Shown here: positions 1 to 7,793 of the stretch, in pieces
Numbering within the stretch: position 1 is the stretch's first letter
Layout: each line of letters starts with the position of its first letter
Assembly (NCBI RefSeq): GCF_900199455.1
Contig: NZ_FZQR01000003.1
Location: forward strand, 496,001 to 560,000
Direction of reading: 5' to 3'
Source: Mesorhizobium carmichaelinearum
GTDB taxonomy: Bacteria; Pseudomonadota; Alphaproteobacteria; Rhizobiales; Rhizobiaceae
Length of the DNA stretch: 64,000 bases
Translations under genes and position numbers: made by a program
The notes under the pieces: generated by a model
Told to the model about the DNA's origin: nothing
What the model saw: the letters and a program-made list of their open reading frames with translations, nothing else
Databases searched by the model: none

Positions 1-254
1 AGCTTGCCGGCAAGGTCGGGCTGATCGGCTTCGACAGCGACGAGAAGCTGATCAAGTTCCTCAATGACGGCGTCATCTCCGGCCTCGTCGTCCAGGATCC
101 CTATCGGATGGGCTATGACGGCATCAAGACCGCGCTCGCCGCTTCGAAGGGCGAGAAGGTCGAGGCCAATGTCGACACCGGTGCCAACCTTGTCACTAAG
201 GCCAATATGAAGGACCCCAAGATCGACGCGCTGCTCAACCCGAAGCTCAACTGA
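1..254 (+). CDS. Sugar ABC transporter substrate-binding protein, C-terminal fragment
   Basis: The window opens inside this gene; only about 83 C-terminal residues are present, read in frame from base 3 to a TGA at 252-254. The segment has the layout of a periplasmic-binding-protein (RbsB/type I) C-terminus: a GFDSD strand, then VVQDPYRMGYDG, a typical ligand-pocket and hinge segment of CUT2 sugar-binding proteins. The protein would act in the periplasm, delivering a sugar to the permease encoded at 1972. It is followed by a stem-loop and then the ATPase and permease genes, so it is the first gene of a binding protein-ATPase-permease operon. The sugar cannot be named from this fragment. Confidence 0.88.
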   Translation, partial: LAGKVGLIGFDSDEKLIKFLNDGVISGLVVQDPYRMGYDGIKTALAASKGEKVEANVDTGANLVTKANMKDPKIDALLNPKLN

Positions 255-272
255 GCCTTCGCGTAGCCGCAC

Positions 273-303
273 TCGTTTCCGGGGCCTCGTGCCCCGGAAA
301 CGA
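273..303 (+). other. Stem-loop behind the binding-protein gene
   Basis: A perfect 13-bp inverted repeat (273-285 with 291-303) with a 5-nt loop starts 19 nt after the stop codon. No T-run follows, so it is more likely an mRNA 3'-end protector or processing site between the binding-protein gene and the ATPase gene than a full terminator. Confidence 0.65.
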
Positions 304-421
304 CAGCCATATCGCTTGGAAATCCGCCAGCCTGGGCTAGGTTGCTCTTGCGGGCATTTCAAAGCCTCGCCGCGTGCCAGATCGTGAGACCAATCTGGGA
401 GGCCAATCTGGGAGGATTGTC

Positions 422-1975
422 ATGACATCGACGGCGCAAGACCTGCACCCTGCCCCCGTGCTGGAGCCCGGCAGGACGATCCTCGAACTGCGCGGCCTCG
501 AGAAGAAATATCCCGGCACCCATGCGCTGAAGCCAGTGACGCTGGCTTTCAAGTCCGGCGAAATCCACGCCATCGTTGGCGAAAACGGCGCCGGCAAATC
601 CACCCTGATCAAGCTTCTGACCGGCGTCATGCCGCGCACCTCAGGCGAGGTCATCTGGGAAGGCAAGCCGGCGCCGCTGGCGACCCCGCATGAGGCGATG
701 GCGCTCGGCATCAATGCCGTGCACCAGGAAGTCGTGCTCTGCCGTCATTTGACCGTCGCCGCCAATATGTTCCTCGGCGAGGAGAATTCGCGTTTCGGCA
801 TCCTGCAGCAGCGCGCCATGGTCAAGGAAGCGCAGAAGATCATCGACGATCTCGGCTTCGACCTGCCGGCGCATGTCGTGCTCGGCGACCTCACCATCGG
901 CCAGCAGCAGCTGATCGCCGCCGCCCGCGCCACCGTGCGCGGCACCAAATTCCTGATCTTCGATGAGCCGACCGCCTACCTCACCCGCAAGGAGGCCGAC
1001 CAACTCTTCACCCTGATCCGCCGGCTGAAGGGTGAAGGTGTGACGATCATCTATATCAGCCATCGCATGGAGGAAGTCTTCGAGCTGGCCGATCGCGTCT
1101 CCGTGCTGCGCGACGGCACACTGGTCGGCACCCGCAACATCGCCGAGACCAATGACGCCGAACTGGTCAAGCTGATGATCAACCGCTCGATCGAGCAGGT
1201 CTACCACAAGGAGCATTTCACGCCGGGCGCCGCGATCGTCGAGGCCAGGAATCTGTCGGGCAAGGGCTTCGAAAATGTCTCGATGACGGTCCGCGCCGGC
1301 GAGATCGTCGGCCTCTACGGCCTGATCGGCGCCGGACGCAGCGAGTTCGTCACCACCCTCTATGGGCGTCACAAGAAATCGGCCGGTCAGATCCTGTGGG
1401 AGGGCAAGCCGGTTCAGGTCAATTCCGAACATGACGCGATCAAGCTCGGCATGGCGCTGGCGCCGGAAAGCCGCCGCGACCAGGGCCTCTGTCTCAATTT
1501 GCCGGTCGGCCTCAATCTCAACCTGCCGATCTACAAGCGCATCTCCAACAATCTGTTGATCTCCGGCGCGCAGGAGAAGACCCAGGCCGACCGCCAGATC
1601 GCCGATCTCCGCATCAAGACGCCGACACGCCATGCGCTGGCCTCCAGCCTGTCGGGCGGCAACCAGCAGAAGATCGTCATTGGCAAATGGCTGGCGCATG
1701 GCGCCAAGCTGTTCATCTTCGACGAGCCGACGGTCGGCGTCGATGTCGGCACCAAGGCGGAAATCTACCGCCTGTTCGGCGCACTCTTGTCGAAGGGCGC
1801 CGGCATCATCCTGATCTCGTCCTATCTGCCGGAAGTCTATGAACTGGCCGACACGCTGCATGTGTTTCGCCGCGGCAAGCTGGTGGCGACACACGGCTTC
1901 CGCACCGCCGATCACGAGGAAATTCTCACACAGGCGCTCGCCGAGAAACAAGAAAAGCTGGGAGGAAAGACATGA
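422..1975 (+). CDS. Sugar ABC transporter ATP-binding protein (CUT2, double ABC domain)
   Basis: This 517-residue protein has the tandem ABC architecture of RbsA/MglA/XylG ATPases that energise CUT2 sugar importers. The first domain has Walker A GENGAGKST at about residues 53-61, the signature LTIGQQQ and Walker B FLIFDEPTA. The second has the usual degenerate Walker A (GLIGAGRSE), signature LSGGNQQK and Walker B LFIFDEPTVGVD. I chose ATG 422 rather than an in-frame ATG at 374 because GGGAGGAT lies just upstream of 422 and similarity to the family starts after it. Its stop overlaps the next start (ATGA at 1972). It acts at the cytoplasmic face with the permease at 1972-2940. Confidence 0.93.
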   Translation: MTSTAQDLHPAPVLEPGRTILELRGLEKKYPGTHALKPVTLAFKSGEIHAIVGENGAGKSTLIKLLTGVMPRTSGEVIWEGKPAPLATPHEAMALGINAVHQEVVLCRHLTVAANMFLGEENSRFGILQQRAMVKEAQKIIDDLGFDLPAHVVLGDLTIGQQQLIAAARATVRGTKFLIFDEPTAYLTRKEADQLFTLIRRLKGEGVTIIYISHRMEEVFELADRVSVLRDGTLVGTRNIAETNDAELVKLMINRSIEQVYHKEHFTPGAAIVEARNLSGKGFENVSMTVRAGEIVGLYGLIGAGRSEFVTTLYGRHKKSAGQILWEGKPVQVNSEHDAIKLGMALAPESRRDQGLCLNLPVGLNLNLPIYKRISNNLLISGAQEKTQADRQIADLRIKTPTRHALASSLSGGNQQKIVIGKWLAHGAKLFIFDEPTVGVDVGTKAEIYRLFGALLSKGAGIILISSYLPEVYELADTLHVFRRGKLVATHGFRTADHEEILTQALAEKQEKLGGKT

Positions 1976-2940
1976 GCACCGAGGCGATTCCTGCCGAAAA
2001 ACCCAAGCGCAATTACAACGCCCTGTTCGGGCTGACGCTGCTGGCGCTGCTGGTGCTGCTGTGGGTCATCCTGTCGCTGTCGACATCGAGCTTCGCCTCG
2101 GCCAACAACATCTCGAACCTTCTGCGTCAGGGTTCGATGATCGCCATCCTGGCGGTCGGCCAGACTTTCGTCATCATCACCGGCGGCATCGATCTGTCCG
2201 TCGGTGCGGTGGTCGGTTTTGCCACCGTCATTGCCGCGATGCTGATCAATGCCGGGGTGCCCGTCTTCCTCGCCATCCTCCTCACCTTGCTGGTCGGCGT
2301 CGCCATCGGCCTGTTCCACGGTTTTGGCATCGTCAAGATGGGCCTGCCGCCCTTCATCATCACGCTGGCGACGCTGACATCGTTGCGCGGCATCGGCCTT
2401 CTGATGACCAACGGCAACTCGATCTCCATCAACAACGATGCCTTCCAGGAGTTCTCGCGCAACTCCTTCCTCGGCGTCCCCAATCTGTTCTGGATGGTGA
2501 TCCTGGTCGGCATTCCGGCCTATATCTTCCTGCATCACAGCCGCTGGGGCCGCTACCTCTTTTCGGTCGGCTCCAATGCCGAAGCCTCGCGCCTGTCCGG
2601 CGTCAATGTCCAGCGCACCATCTACATGGCCTACACGCTGTCGGGCCTGTGCGCGGCTTTTGTCGGCGTGTTGCTCGCCTCGCGCATCGGCATCGGCAAC
2701 CCGACCCAGGCTGAGGGCTGGGAACTGCAGGCGATCGCGTCCTCGGTGATCGGCGGCACCTCGCTGTTCGGCGCAGTCGGCTCGGTGCACGGCCCGCTGC
2801 TCGGCGCCTTCATTCTCGCCACCATCAACAACGGCGCCAACCTGCTCAACGTCAACGCCTTCTGGCAGCGCATCATCACCGGCGTGCTGATCATCGTCAT
2901 CGTCTATTTTGACGGCCTGCGCCGCCGCGGCGGCAAGTGA
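1972..2940 (+). CDS. Sugar ABC transporter permease (CUT2, RbsC-like)
   Basis: A 322-residue polytopic membrane protein with about eight to ten hydrophobic segments. It carries the conserved BPD_transp_2 motif GQTFVIITGGIDLSVGAVVG near residues 62-81 and the C-terminal SSVIGGTSLFGAVGSVHG segment of ribose/xylose-type permeases. It starts in a 4-bp overlap with the ATPase gene, which implies translational coupling, and ends just before a rho-independent terminator. It probably forms a homodimer in the inner membrane. The substrate is unknown. Confidence 0.93.
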   Translation: MSTEAIPAEKPKRNYNALFGLTLLALLVLLWVILSLSTSSFASANNISNLLRQGSMIAILAVGQTFVIITGGIDLSVGAVVGFATVIAAMLINAGVPVFLAILLTLLVGVAIGLFHGFGIVKMGLPPFIITLATLTSLRGIGLLMTNGNSISINNDAFQEFSRNSFLGVPNLFWMVILVGIPAYIFLHHSRWGRYLFSVGSNAEASRLSGVNVQRTIYMAYTLSGLCAAFVGVLLASRIGIGNPTQAEGWELQAIASSVIGGTSLFGAVGSVHGPLLGAFILATINNGANLLNVNAFWQRIITGVLIIVIVYFDGLRRRGGK

Positions 2941-2958
2941 TCACCACCGAGATCGATC

Positions 2959-2988
2959 GCCGGCCTGTCATGACGGGCCGGCGTTTTT
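2959..2988 (+). terminator. Rho-independent terminator after the sugar ABC operon
   Basis: A GC-rich stem (GCCGGCC at 2959-2965 with GGCCGGC at 2976-2982) is followed by a run of five T at 2984-2988. It lies 18 nt after the permease stop and closes the transporter operon. Confidence 0.8.
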
Positions 2989-3011
2989 ATAAACCTTGAC
3001 TGGATTGAAGC

Positions 3012-4028
3012 ATGAAAGCCGTCGTCTGCCGCTCACCGGGCGAACTCGTTCTGGAGGACCGGCCCGCGCCTGTCGCGCCGCCTGCTGGCTGGGCATTGGT
3101 GGCGGTCAGCCATGTCGGCATCTGCGGCACCGACTACCACATTTTCGAGGGCAAGCACCCGTTCCTCGCCTATCCCCGCATCATGGGCCATGAAGTGTCG
3201 GGAACGATTGTCGAAACCGGTGACGGTGTCGATCTTGCCATTGGCGAACCGGTCGTCATCAACCCCTACCTCTCCTGCGGCAAATGCATCGCCTGCCGGC
3301 ACGGCAAACCGAATTGCTGCGTCTGGATCGAAGTGCTCGGCGTCCATCGCGACGGCGCCATGTGCGAAAATATTCTTGTCCCGGCGCAAAATCTCTATCC
3401 GGCCAACGGCCTGTCGCTGGCCGACGCTGCCGCCGTCGAATTCCTCGCCATCGGCGCGCATGCCGTGCGGCGCGCCCGCGCCGAGCCCGGCGCCCGCACG
3501 CTGGTCATCGGCGCCGGCCCGATCGGGCTCGGCAACGCCATCTTCGCCCGCATTGCCGGCCTCGACGTGACGCTGCTCGACATGAGCAGTGAACGCCTCG
3601 CTTTCGCCGAAAACGAACTTGGTTTCAGTATCCTCGATGGCTCACGCGGCGCGGTGCCGGATTTGGTCAGGGAAGCGACAGCGGGCGAAGGCTTCGACGT
3701 GGTCTTCGACGCTACCGGCAACACCCAATCGGTGCAGTCGGCCTTCGCCCATGTCGCGCATGGCGGGACATTGGTGCTGGTCAGCGTCGTCAAGGACGAC
3801 ATCGTCTTTTCCGACCCGGAATTCCACAAGCGCGAGATGACGCTGGTCGGCAGCCGCAATGCGCTGAAGGCCGATTTCGACCACGTCGCCGCCTCGATCC
3901 GCAACGGCGCCGTGCCTCTGGCCAAACTCGTCACCCACCGCACCACGCTGGCCGGCACGCCGCACGATCTCGCGCGCTGGGCGCAGGAGAAATCCGGCCT
4001 GATCAAGGCTGTGATCGAGATCGGATAG
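3012..4028 (+). CDS. Zinc-dependent alcohol/polyol dehydrogenase (MDR family)
   Basis: A 338-residue medium-chain dehydrogenase that oxidises a secondary alcohol or sugar acid with NAD(P). Catalytic zinc ligands are visible in GICGTD and GHEVSGT near the N-terminus. The structural-zinc cysteine cluster CGKCIACRHGKPNCC follows at about residues 90-104, and a Rossmann motif GAGPIGLG at about 164-171. It lies 71 nt past the transporter permease but behind a terminator, so it may have its own promoter. The likely job is oxidation of the sugar or polyol imported by the upstream system; that link is inference from position. Members of this group include L-galactonate, sorbitol and threonine dehydrogenases, and the sequence alone does not separate them. 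Confidence 0.88.
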   Translation: MKAVVCRSPGELVLEDRPAPVAPPAGWALVAVSHVGICGTDYHIFEGKHPFLAYPRIMGHEVSGTIVETGDGVDLAIGEPVVINPYLSCGKCIACRHGKPNCCVWIEVLGVHRDGAMCENILVPAQNLYPANGLSLADAAAVEFLAIGAHAVRRARAEPGARTLVIGAGPIGLGNAIFARIAGLDVTLLDMSSERLAFAENELGFSILDGSRGAVPDLVREATAGEGFDVVFDATGNTQSVQSAFAHVAHGGTLVLVSVVKDDIVFSDPEFHKREMTLVGSRNALKADFDHVAASIRNGAVPLAKLVTHRTTLAGTPHDLARWAQEKSGLIKAVIEIG

Positions 4029-4043
4029 CCAGCAGAATCCGGC

Positions 4044-4793
4044 TCACAACGCCGACAGCCTCAATTCCACCCGCTCAGCCGAGAAACGCGTCTCGGAAAA
4101 CTGGAGCGGCTCGCCGTCCGGCGTGACGTTGACGGCCACCGTAACCAGCACGATGGCGCCTGGCTGCAGGTCGAGGTCGGCAAGATCGGCCGCATCGGCG
4201 TGGCGCGCCGACAGCACGGTCGATTGCCGGAGATAATCGTCGATGCCGAAACGCGCCAGCGACGCGGTGATCGATCCTGTCTCGGCCATCGCCCTGTCGA
4301 TACCGGCAAAGCGCCTGGCCTCGAACCAACCGGCGGCGCGCGAAACAGGCCGTCCGTCGGCTTCGCCGCGTGTCTCCAACCGTATCACCTCGGTGCCCCT
4401 GGCCAGCCCAAGCCCTTCGGCGACACGCTGGCTGGCCGGCTCGACCGATGATGAGAGCAGCACGATGTGCCGTTCCGAGGTCTGGCTTTGCAGGCCTGTC
4501 GAAAAGCGTGTGCGCGTGCCGATCGGATAGGACAGCCGCTTGCGTGACAGCACGAAGGTGCCGCGTCCCTGTTCGGCCCGCAGCACCCCTTCCTGCACAA
4601 GTGCCGATATGGCGCTGCGCACCGTGTGGCGGTTGACGCCATAGCGCTCGGCCAGCACCACCTCTGGCGGCAGCGCGGCATTCTCGGCGAAATCGCCGGT
4701 GGCGATCGCCTGCAGGATCCTGTCGGCGATCTGCCGCCACAGCGAGACGCCGCTGCGCCGCTCGATGCTGTCGGCTTCCTGTCGCCCGATCAT
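4044..4793 (-). CDS. phnF: PhnF-type phosphonate operon regulator (GntR/HutC family)
   Basis: A 249-residue GntR repressor of the HutC/PhnF subfamily. Residues about 15-80 form a winged helix with the typical ALPPEVVLAERYGVNRHTVR core, and residues about 95-245 form a UTRA ligand-binding domain. It is transcribed divergently from phnG, with 122 bp between the start codons; this gap holds a Pho-box-like repeat and a perfect palindrome that is a strong candidate for its operator. By family knowledge PhnF represses phn genes until an effector is present. Its gene end is 15 bp from the end of the convergent dehydrogenase gene. Confidence 0.9.
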   Translation of the reverse strand: MIGRQEADSIERRSGVSLWRQIADRILQAIATGDFAENAALPPEVVLAERYGVNRHTVRSAISALVQEGVLRAEQGRGTFVLSRKRLSYPIGTRTRFSTGLQSQTSERHIVLLSSSVEPASQRVAEGLGLARGTEVIRLETRGEADGRPVSRAAGWFEARRFAGIDRAMAETGSITASLARFGIDDYLRQSTVLSARHADAADLADLDLQPGAIVLVTVAVNVTPDGEPLQFSETRFSAERVELRLSAL

Positions 4794-4818
4794 GGATTGC
4801 CCCCCAAGCTTCTACCCC

Positions 4819-4836
4819 TTGTCATCCACCCGTCAT
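4819..4836 (+). promoter_or_regulatory. Pho-box-like direct repeat upstream of phnG
   Basis: Two 7-mers, TTGTCAT (4819-4825) and CCGTCAT (4830-4836), are spaced exactly 11 nt start to start. Each matches the PhoB half-site CTGTCAT at six of seven positions. An AT-rich -10 candidate (TAATAT 4851-4856, or TATAAT 4858-4863) follows before phnG. The geometry fits PhoB activation under phosphate starvation. Confidence 0.65.
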
Positions 4837-4871
4837 GGACTCGCGTTAGGTAATATGTATAATTTGTATAG

Positions 4872-4891
4872 TTGTCTATATCAATAGACAA
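4872..4891. promoter_or_regulatory. Perfect 8-4-8 palindrome, probable PhnF operator
   Basis: TTGTCTAT (4872-4879) and ATAGACAA (4884-4891) are perfect inverted repeats around ATCA. The outer GTCTAT/ATAGAC core resembles operators of HutC-subfamily GntR regulators. It sits between the -10 candidates and the phnG start, a position suited to repression. Confidence 0.7.
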
Positions 4892-4915
4892 ATTTAGCAA
4901 AGAGGAATGCTGCCG

Positions 4916-5377
4916 ATGCGAGGACAGGAAGCCCGCGACCAAGCCGAACGCAAGGCCGCCATGGCGACGCTGGCGCAATCGAGCGGCGACGACATCGTCC
5001 GGCTCTGGAACGAAGCCAGCCTGCCTTCGCAAGCCGAGTTGCTGCGCGGCCCCGAGACCGGTCTGGTGACGCTGCGCGGCCGCATCGGCGGCGGCGGCGC
5101 GCCGTTCAATGTCGGCGAGGCGACCGTCACCCGGGCCACTGTCCGATTGCCGTCCGGACAGGTCGGCCATTGCTACGCGCTTGGCCGCGACAAGCAGAAG
5201 GCGAAGCTGGCGGCAATAGCCGACGCGCTGTGGCAGGACCCTGCCCGCCGCGCCGAGGTGGAGACCAGTCTGATCGCGCCTTTGCGGTCGGCGCTCACGA
5301 CTGCCCAGGAAAAACGACGCGCCGAGACGGCGGCAACGAAGGTGGATTTCTTCACCATGGTTCGCGGAGAAGACTGA
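4916..5377 (+). CDS. phnG: PhnG, C-P lyase core complex subunit
   Basis: This 153-residue protein matches PhnG, one of the subunits of the PhnGHIJ core complex. With PhnI and PhnH it forms the nucleosidase step that replaces the adenine of ATP with the alkylphosphonate. ATG 4916 is preferred over ATG 4907 because AGAGGA (4901-4906) lies 9 nt upstream of 4916 and would abut 4907. The family segment LMRGPETGLV/LRGRIGGGG-like is present (LLRGPETGLVTLRGRIGGGG). Its stop overlaps the phnH start (TGATG), so it leads a tightly coupled operon. Confidence 0.93.
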   Translation: MRGQEARDQAERKAAMATLAQSSGDDIVRLWNEASLPSQAELLRGPETGLVTLRGRIGGGGAPFNVGEATVTRATVRLPSGQVGHCYALGRDKQKAKLAAIADALWQDPARRAEVETSLIAPLRSALTTAQEKRRAETAATKVDFFTMVRGED

Positions 5378-5988
5378 TGGATATCGCAGCGCAATCGATC
5401 GAAGGCGGTTTCGCCGATTCGGTCTTCAACGCCCAGACCGTTTTCCGCGCGGTCATGGACGCGATGGCACGGCCGGGCAGCGTACAGCCACTGTCAGCCT
5501 TGGCCCGCCCACCGGCGCCGCTCTCGGCAACAGCAGGCGCCGTGGCACTGGCGCTCTGTGACAACGACACGCCGCTCTGGCTCGACCCGGCCCTGCACGC
5601 CTCCGCCGCGGTCATCTCCTGGCTTGGCTTCCACTCTGGCGCGCCACTGGCCAATACGCCGGCTGATGCGCATTTCGCCTTTGTCGCCACGCCGGCCGAG
5701 ATGATGGCGCTCGACGGCTTTTCGCAGGGAACGCAGGATTATCCCGACCGCTCGACCACCCTGATCCTCCAGGTCAGCGATTTCACCTCGGGCGCTCCGC
5801 TGCGGCTTGAAGGCCCCGGCATCGAAACCAGCGCCACGATCGCGCCGGCGCAGATGCCGCGTCATTTCACTGAGCAGTGGAAGCAGAACAACAAGCGCTT
5901 TCCGCGCGGCGTCGACATCATCCTCGCCACGTCGGAAGGCTTAGCCTGCCTGCCGCGCACGACGCGCATCAAGACGATGGAGGCTTGA
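5377..5988 (+). CDS. phnH: PhnH, C-P lyase core complex subunit
   Basis: A 203-residue PhnH homologue of normal length for the family. It begins in a one-base overlap with the phnG stop. The N-terminus has the family pattern GGFADSVFNAQTVFRAVMDA followed by MARPG, and the C-terminal region has RGVDIILATSEGLACLPRTT. PhnH has a fold related to PLP-dependent transferases without the cofactor and is a structural subunit of the cytoplasmic PhnGHIJ complex. An in-frame extension back to 5170 overlaps phnG and is not credible. Confidence 0.93.
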   Translation: MDIAAQSIEGGFADSVFNAQTVFRAVMDAMARPGSVQPLSALARPPAPLSATAGAVALALCDNDTPLWLDPALHASAAVISWLGFHSGAPLANTPADAHFAFVATPAEMMALDGFSQGTQDYPDRSTTLILQVSDFTSGAPLRLEGPGIETSATIAPAQMPRHFTEQWKQNNKRFPRGVDIILATSEGLACLPRTTRIKTMEA

Positions 5989-5990
5989 AG

Positions 5991-7103
5991 ATGTATGTCG
6001 CGGTAAAAGGCGGCGAGGCCGCGATTGCCAACGCCCACAGCCTGCTTGCCGACCGCCGGCGCGGCGACCGTTCGGTGCCGGCACTGCGCCTCGACCAGAT
6101 CGTCGAGCAGCTGGCGCTTGGTGTCGACCGGGTGATGAGCGAGGGCTCGCTCTATGACCGTGAGCTCGCCGCACTCGCCATCGTCCAGGCGCGCGGCGAC
6201 ATGATCGAGGCGATCTTCCTGGTGCGCGCCTATCGCACGACGCTGCCGCGCTTCGGCTATTCGAAGCCGATCGACACCGGCACCATGCGGGTCGAACGGC
6301 GTGTCTCGGCAACCTACAAGGACCTGCCCGGCGGCCAGCTTCTCGGCCCGACCTTCGACTACACCCACCGGCTGCTCGACCCCGAACTTGCCGCCAGCGC
6401 CGATGTCGCCGAGCCTTTGCAGCGCGAGGCGGAAGCCCAGGCCATGCCGCGCGTCTCGGCGATCCTCGCCCGCGAAGGCCTGATCGAACCGGACGGCGAG
6501 ATGCCTCAGGACCACGTGCCGGGCGACATCACCCGCGAGCCGCTGGAATTCCCGATGGCGCGCGATATCCGCCTGCAGGCGCTGTCGCGCGGCGACGAGG
6601 GTTTCCTGCTGGCGCTCGGCTATTCGACCCAGCGCGGCTATGCTCGCAACCATCCCTTTGTCGGCGAAATCCGCATCGGTGAGGTCGAGCTGGAACTCGA
6701 CGTTCCCGAACTGCCCTTCGCAGCCCCCCTTGGCACCGTGCGGGTCACCGAATGCCAGATGGTCAATCAGTTCAAAGGCTCGGCCAAGGCGCCGCCGCAA
6801 TTCACTCGCGGCTACGGCCTGGTCTTCGGCCAGAGCGAGCGCAAGGCGATGGCGATGGCGCTGTGCGACCGGGCCCTGCGCGCCTCCGAGCTCGGCGAGG
6901 ATATTGTCGCCGCGGCGCAGGACGAGGAGTTCGTCATCTCGCATTCCGACAATGTCCAGGCGACCGGCTTCGTCGAGCATTTGAAGCTGCCGCACTATGT
7001 CGACTTCCAGGCCGAGCTCGACCTCGTGCGCCGCATGCGTGCCGAGTACGAGGCCCGAGAGAACCCCGCCAAGGCCGAAGAAAAGCGGGAGGCCGCGGAA
7101 TGA
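5991..7103 (+). CDS. phnI: PhnI, C-P lyase nucleosidase subunit
   Basis: A 370-residue PhnI homologue starting MYVAVKGGE two bases after the phnH stop. PhnI with PhnG and PhnH couples the phosphonate to C1' of ribose from ATP, releasing adenine. The conserved block RGYGLVFGQSERKAMAMALC is present at about residues 272-291. The stop overlaps the next start (ATGA at 7100). The charged Ala/Glu/Lys-rich last 30 residues are less conserved in the family. Confidence 0.94.
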   Translation: MYVAVKGGEAAIANAHSLLADRRRGDRSVPALRLDQIVEQLALGVDRVMSEGSLYDRELAALAIVQARGDMIEAIFLVRAYRTTLPRFGYSKPIDTGTMRVERRVSATYKDLPGGQLLGPTFDYTHRLLDPELAASADVAEPLQREAEAQAMPRVSAILAREGLIEPDGEMPQDHVPGDITREPLEFPMARDIRLQALSRGDEGFLLALGYSTQRGYARNHPFVGEIRIGEVELELDVPELPFAAPLGTVRVTECQMVNQFKGSAKAPPQFTRGYGLVFGQSERKAMAMALCDRALRASELGEDIVAAAQDEEFVISHSDNVQATGFVEHLKLPHYVDFQAELDLVRRMRAEYEARENPAKAEEKREAAE

Positions 7104-7519
7104 TCGAAGGCCTGTCCCACATGACCTTCATCGTCCGCGATCTAGACCGGATGACCGAGATCCTGACCGGAGTTTTCGACGCGCGAGAGGTCTACGCCAG
7201 CGACGCCGCGCAGTTCTCGCTGTCGCGCGAAAAATTCTTCCTGATCGGCGACATCTGGATCGCCATCATGCAAGGCGAGGCGCTGCCGGAGCGCAGCTAC
7301 AACCACATCGCCTTCAAGATCGATGGCGCCGATTTCGACCGCTATGCCGAGCGCATCGGCAAGTTAGGCCTCGACATGCGCCCGCCGCGTCCGCGCGTCG
7401 AGGGTGAAGGTCGCTCGATCTATTTCTACGACGACGACAACCACATGTTCGAACTGCACACCGGCACGCTCACCGAGCGGCTGGCGCGCTATGCCAAGGG
7501 ATTGGAGGCTGCGCGATGA
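7100..7519 (+). CDS. fosX: FosX-type glyoxalase-fold enzyme inside the phn operon
   Basis: A 139-residue vicinal-oxygen-chelate protein matching FosX, the Mn-dependent fosfomycin epoxide hydrolase family. Metal ligands His7, His69 and Glu118 and the FosX catalytic base Glu44 are all present at the expected positions. The Mesorhizobium loti FosX, also in a phn operon, is known to act poorly on fosfomycin, so the real substrate may be a phosphonate intermediate. It starts inside the phnI stop (ATGA), which places it in the catabolic operon rather than in a resistance cassette. Confidence 0.92.
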   Translation: MIEGLSHMTFIVRDLDRMTEILTGVFDAREVYASDAAQFSLSREKFFLIGDIWIAIMQGEALPERSYNHIAFKIDGADFDRYAERIGKLGLDMRPPRPRVEGEGRSIYFYDDDNHMFELHTGTLTERLARYAKGLEAAR

Positions 7520-7521
7520 AC

Positions 7522-7728
7522 TTAGTGCCCGCCCCCATGGCCGCCACCATCGTGGGAATGACCGCCATAGCCATCATACCCGGAGTAGCCGCCACCTCCG
7601 CCGCCCATGGACTCACCGTGAGAGCCCTCTTTAGGGGCGGGAAGAATCATGCGCCGAAGGAAAAAGAGAACAACGCTAGCGAACACCACCAGCAGAATTC
7701 CGAGATGCATCCATCCGGTCGAGTTCAT
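7522..7728 (-). CDS. Small membrane protein with Gly/His-rich tail, antisense within the phn operon
   Basis: A 68-residue open frame on the opposite strand fills the 274-bp gap between fosX and phnJ. From ATG 7728 it has one clear membrane segment (LGILLVVFASVVLFFLRRM, about residues 9-27), then a tail of Gly, His, Tyr and Asp ending in repeated GGGHGGGH. On the minus strand AGGGG lies 9-10 nt upstream of that ATG; an in-frame TTG at 7764 is a less likely start. The pattern of a helix plus a low-complexity metal-binding-like tail is not random high-GC reading, but I recognise no family. It splits an otherwise coupled operon. Confidence 0.55.
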   Translation of the reverse strand: MNSTGWMHLGILLVVFASVVLFFLRRMILPAPKEGSHGESMGGGGGGYSGYDGYGGHSHDGGGHGGGH

Positions 7729-7793
7729 CTGAATTCGCCCCTGTTTCCGCGTCCTGGACGCCAATTCAATAGCACAATGTGGATGTGATCGCC

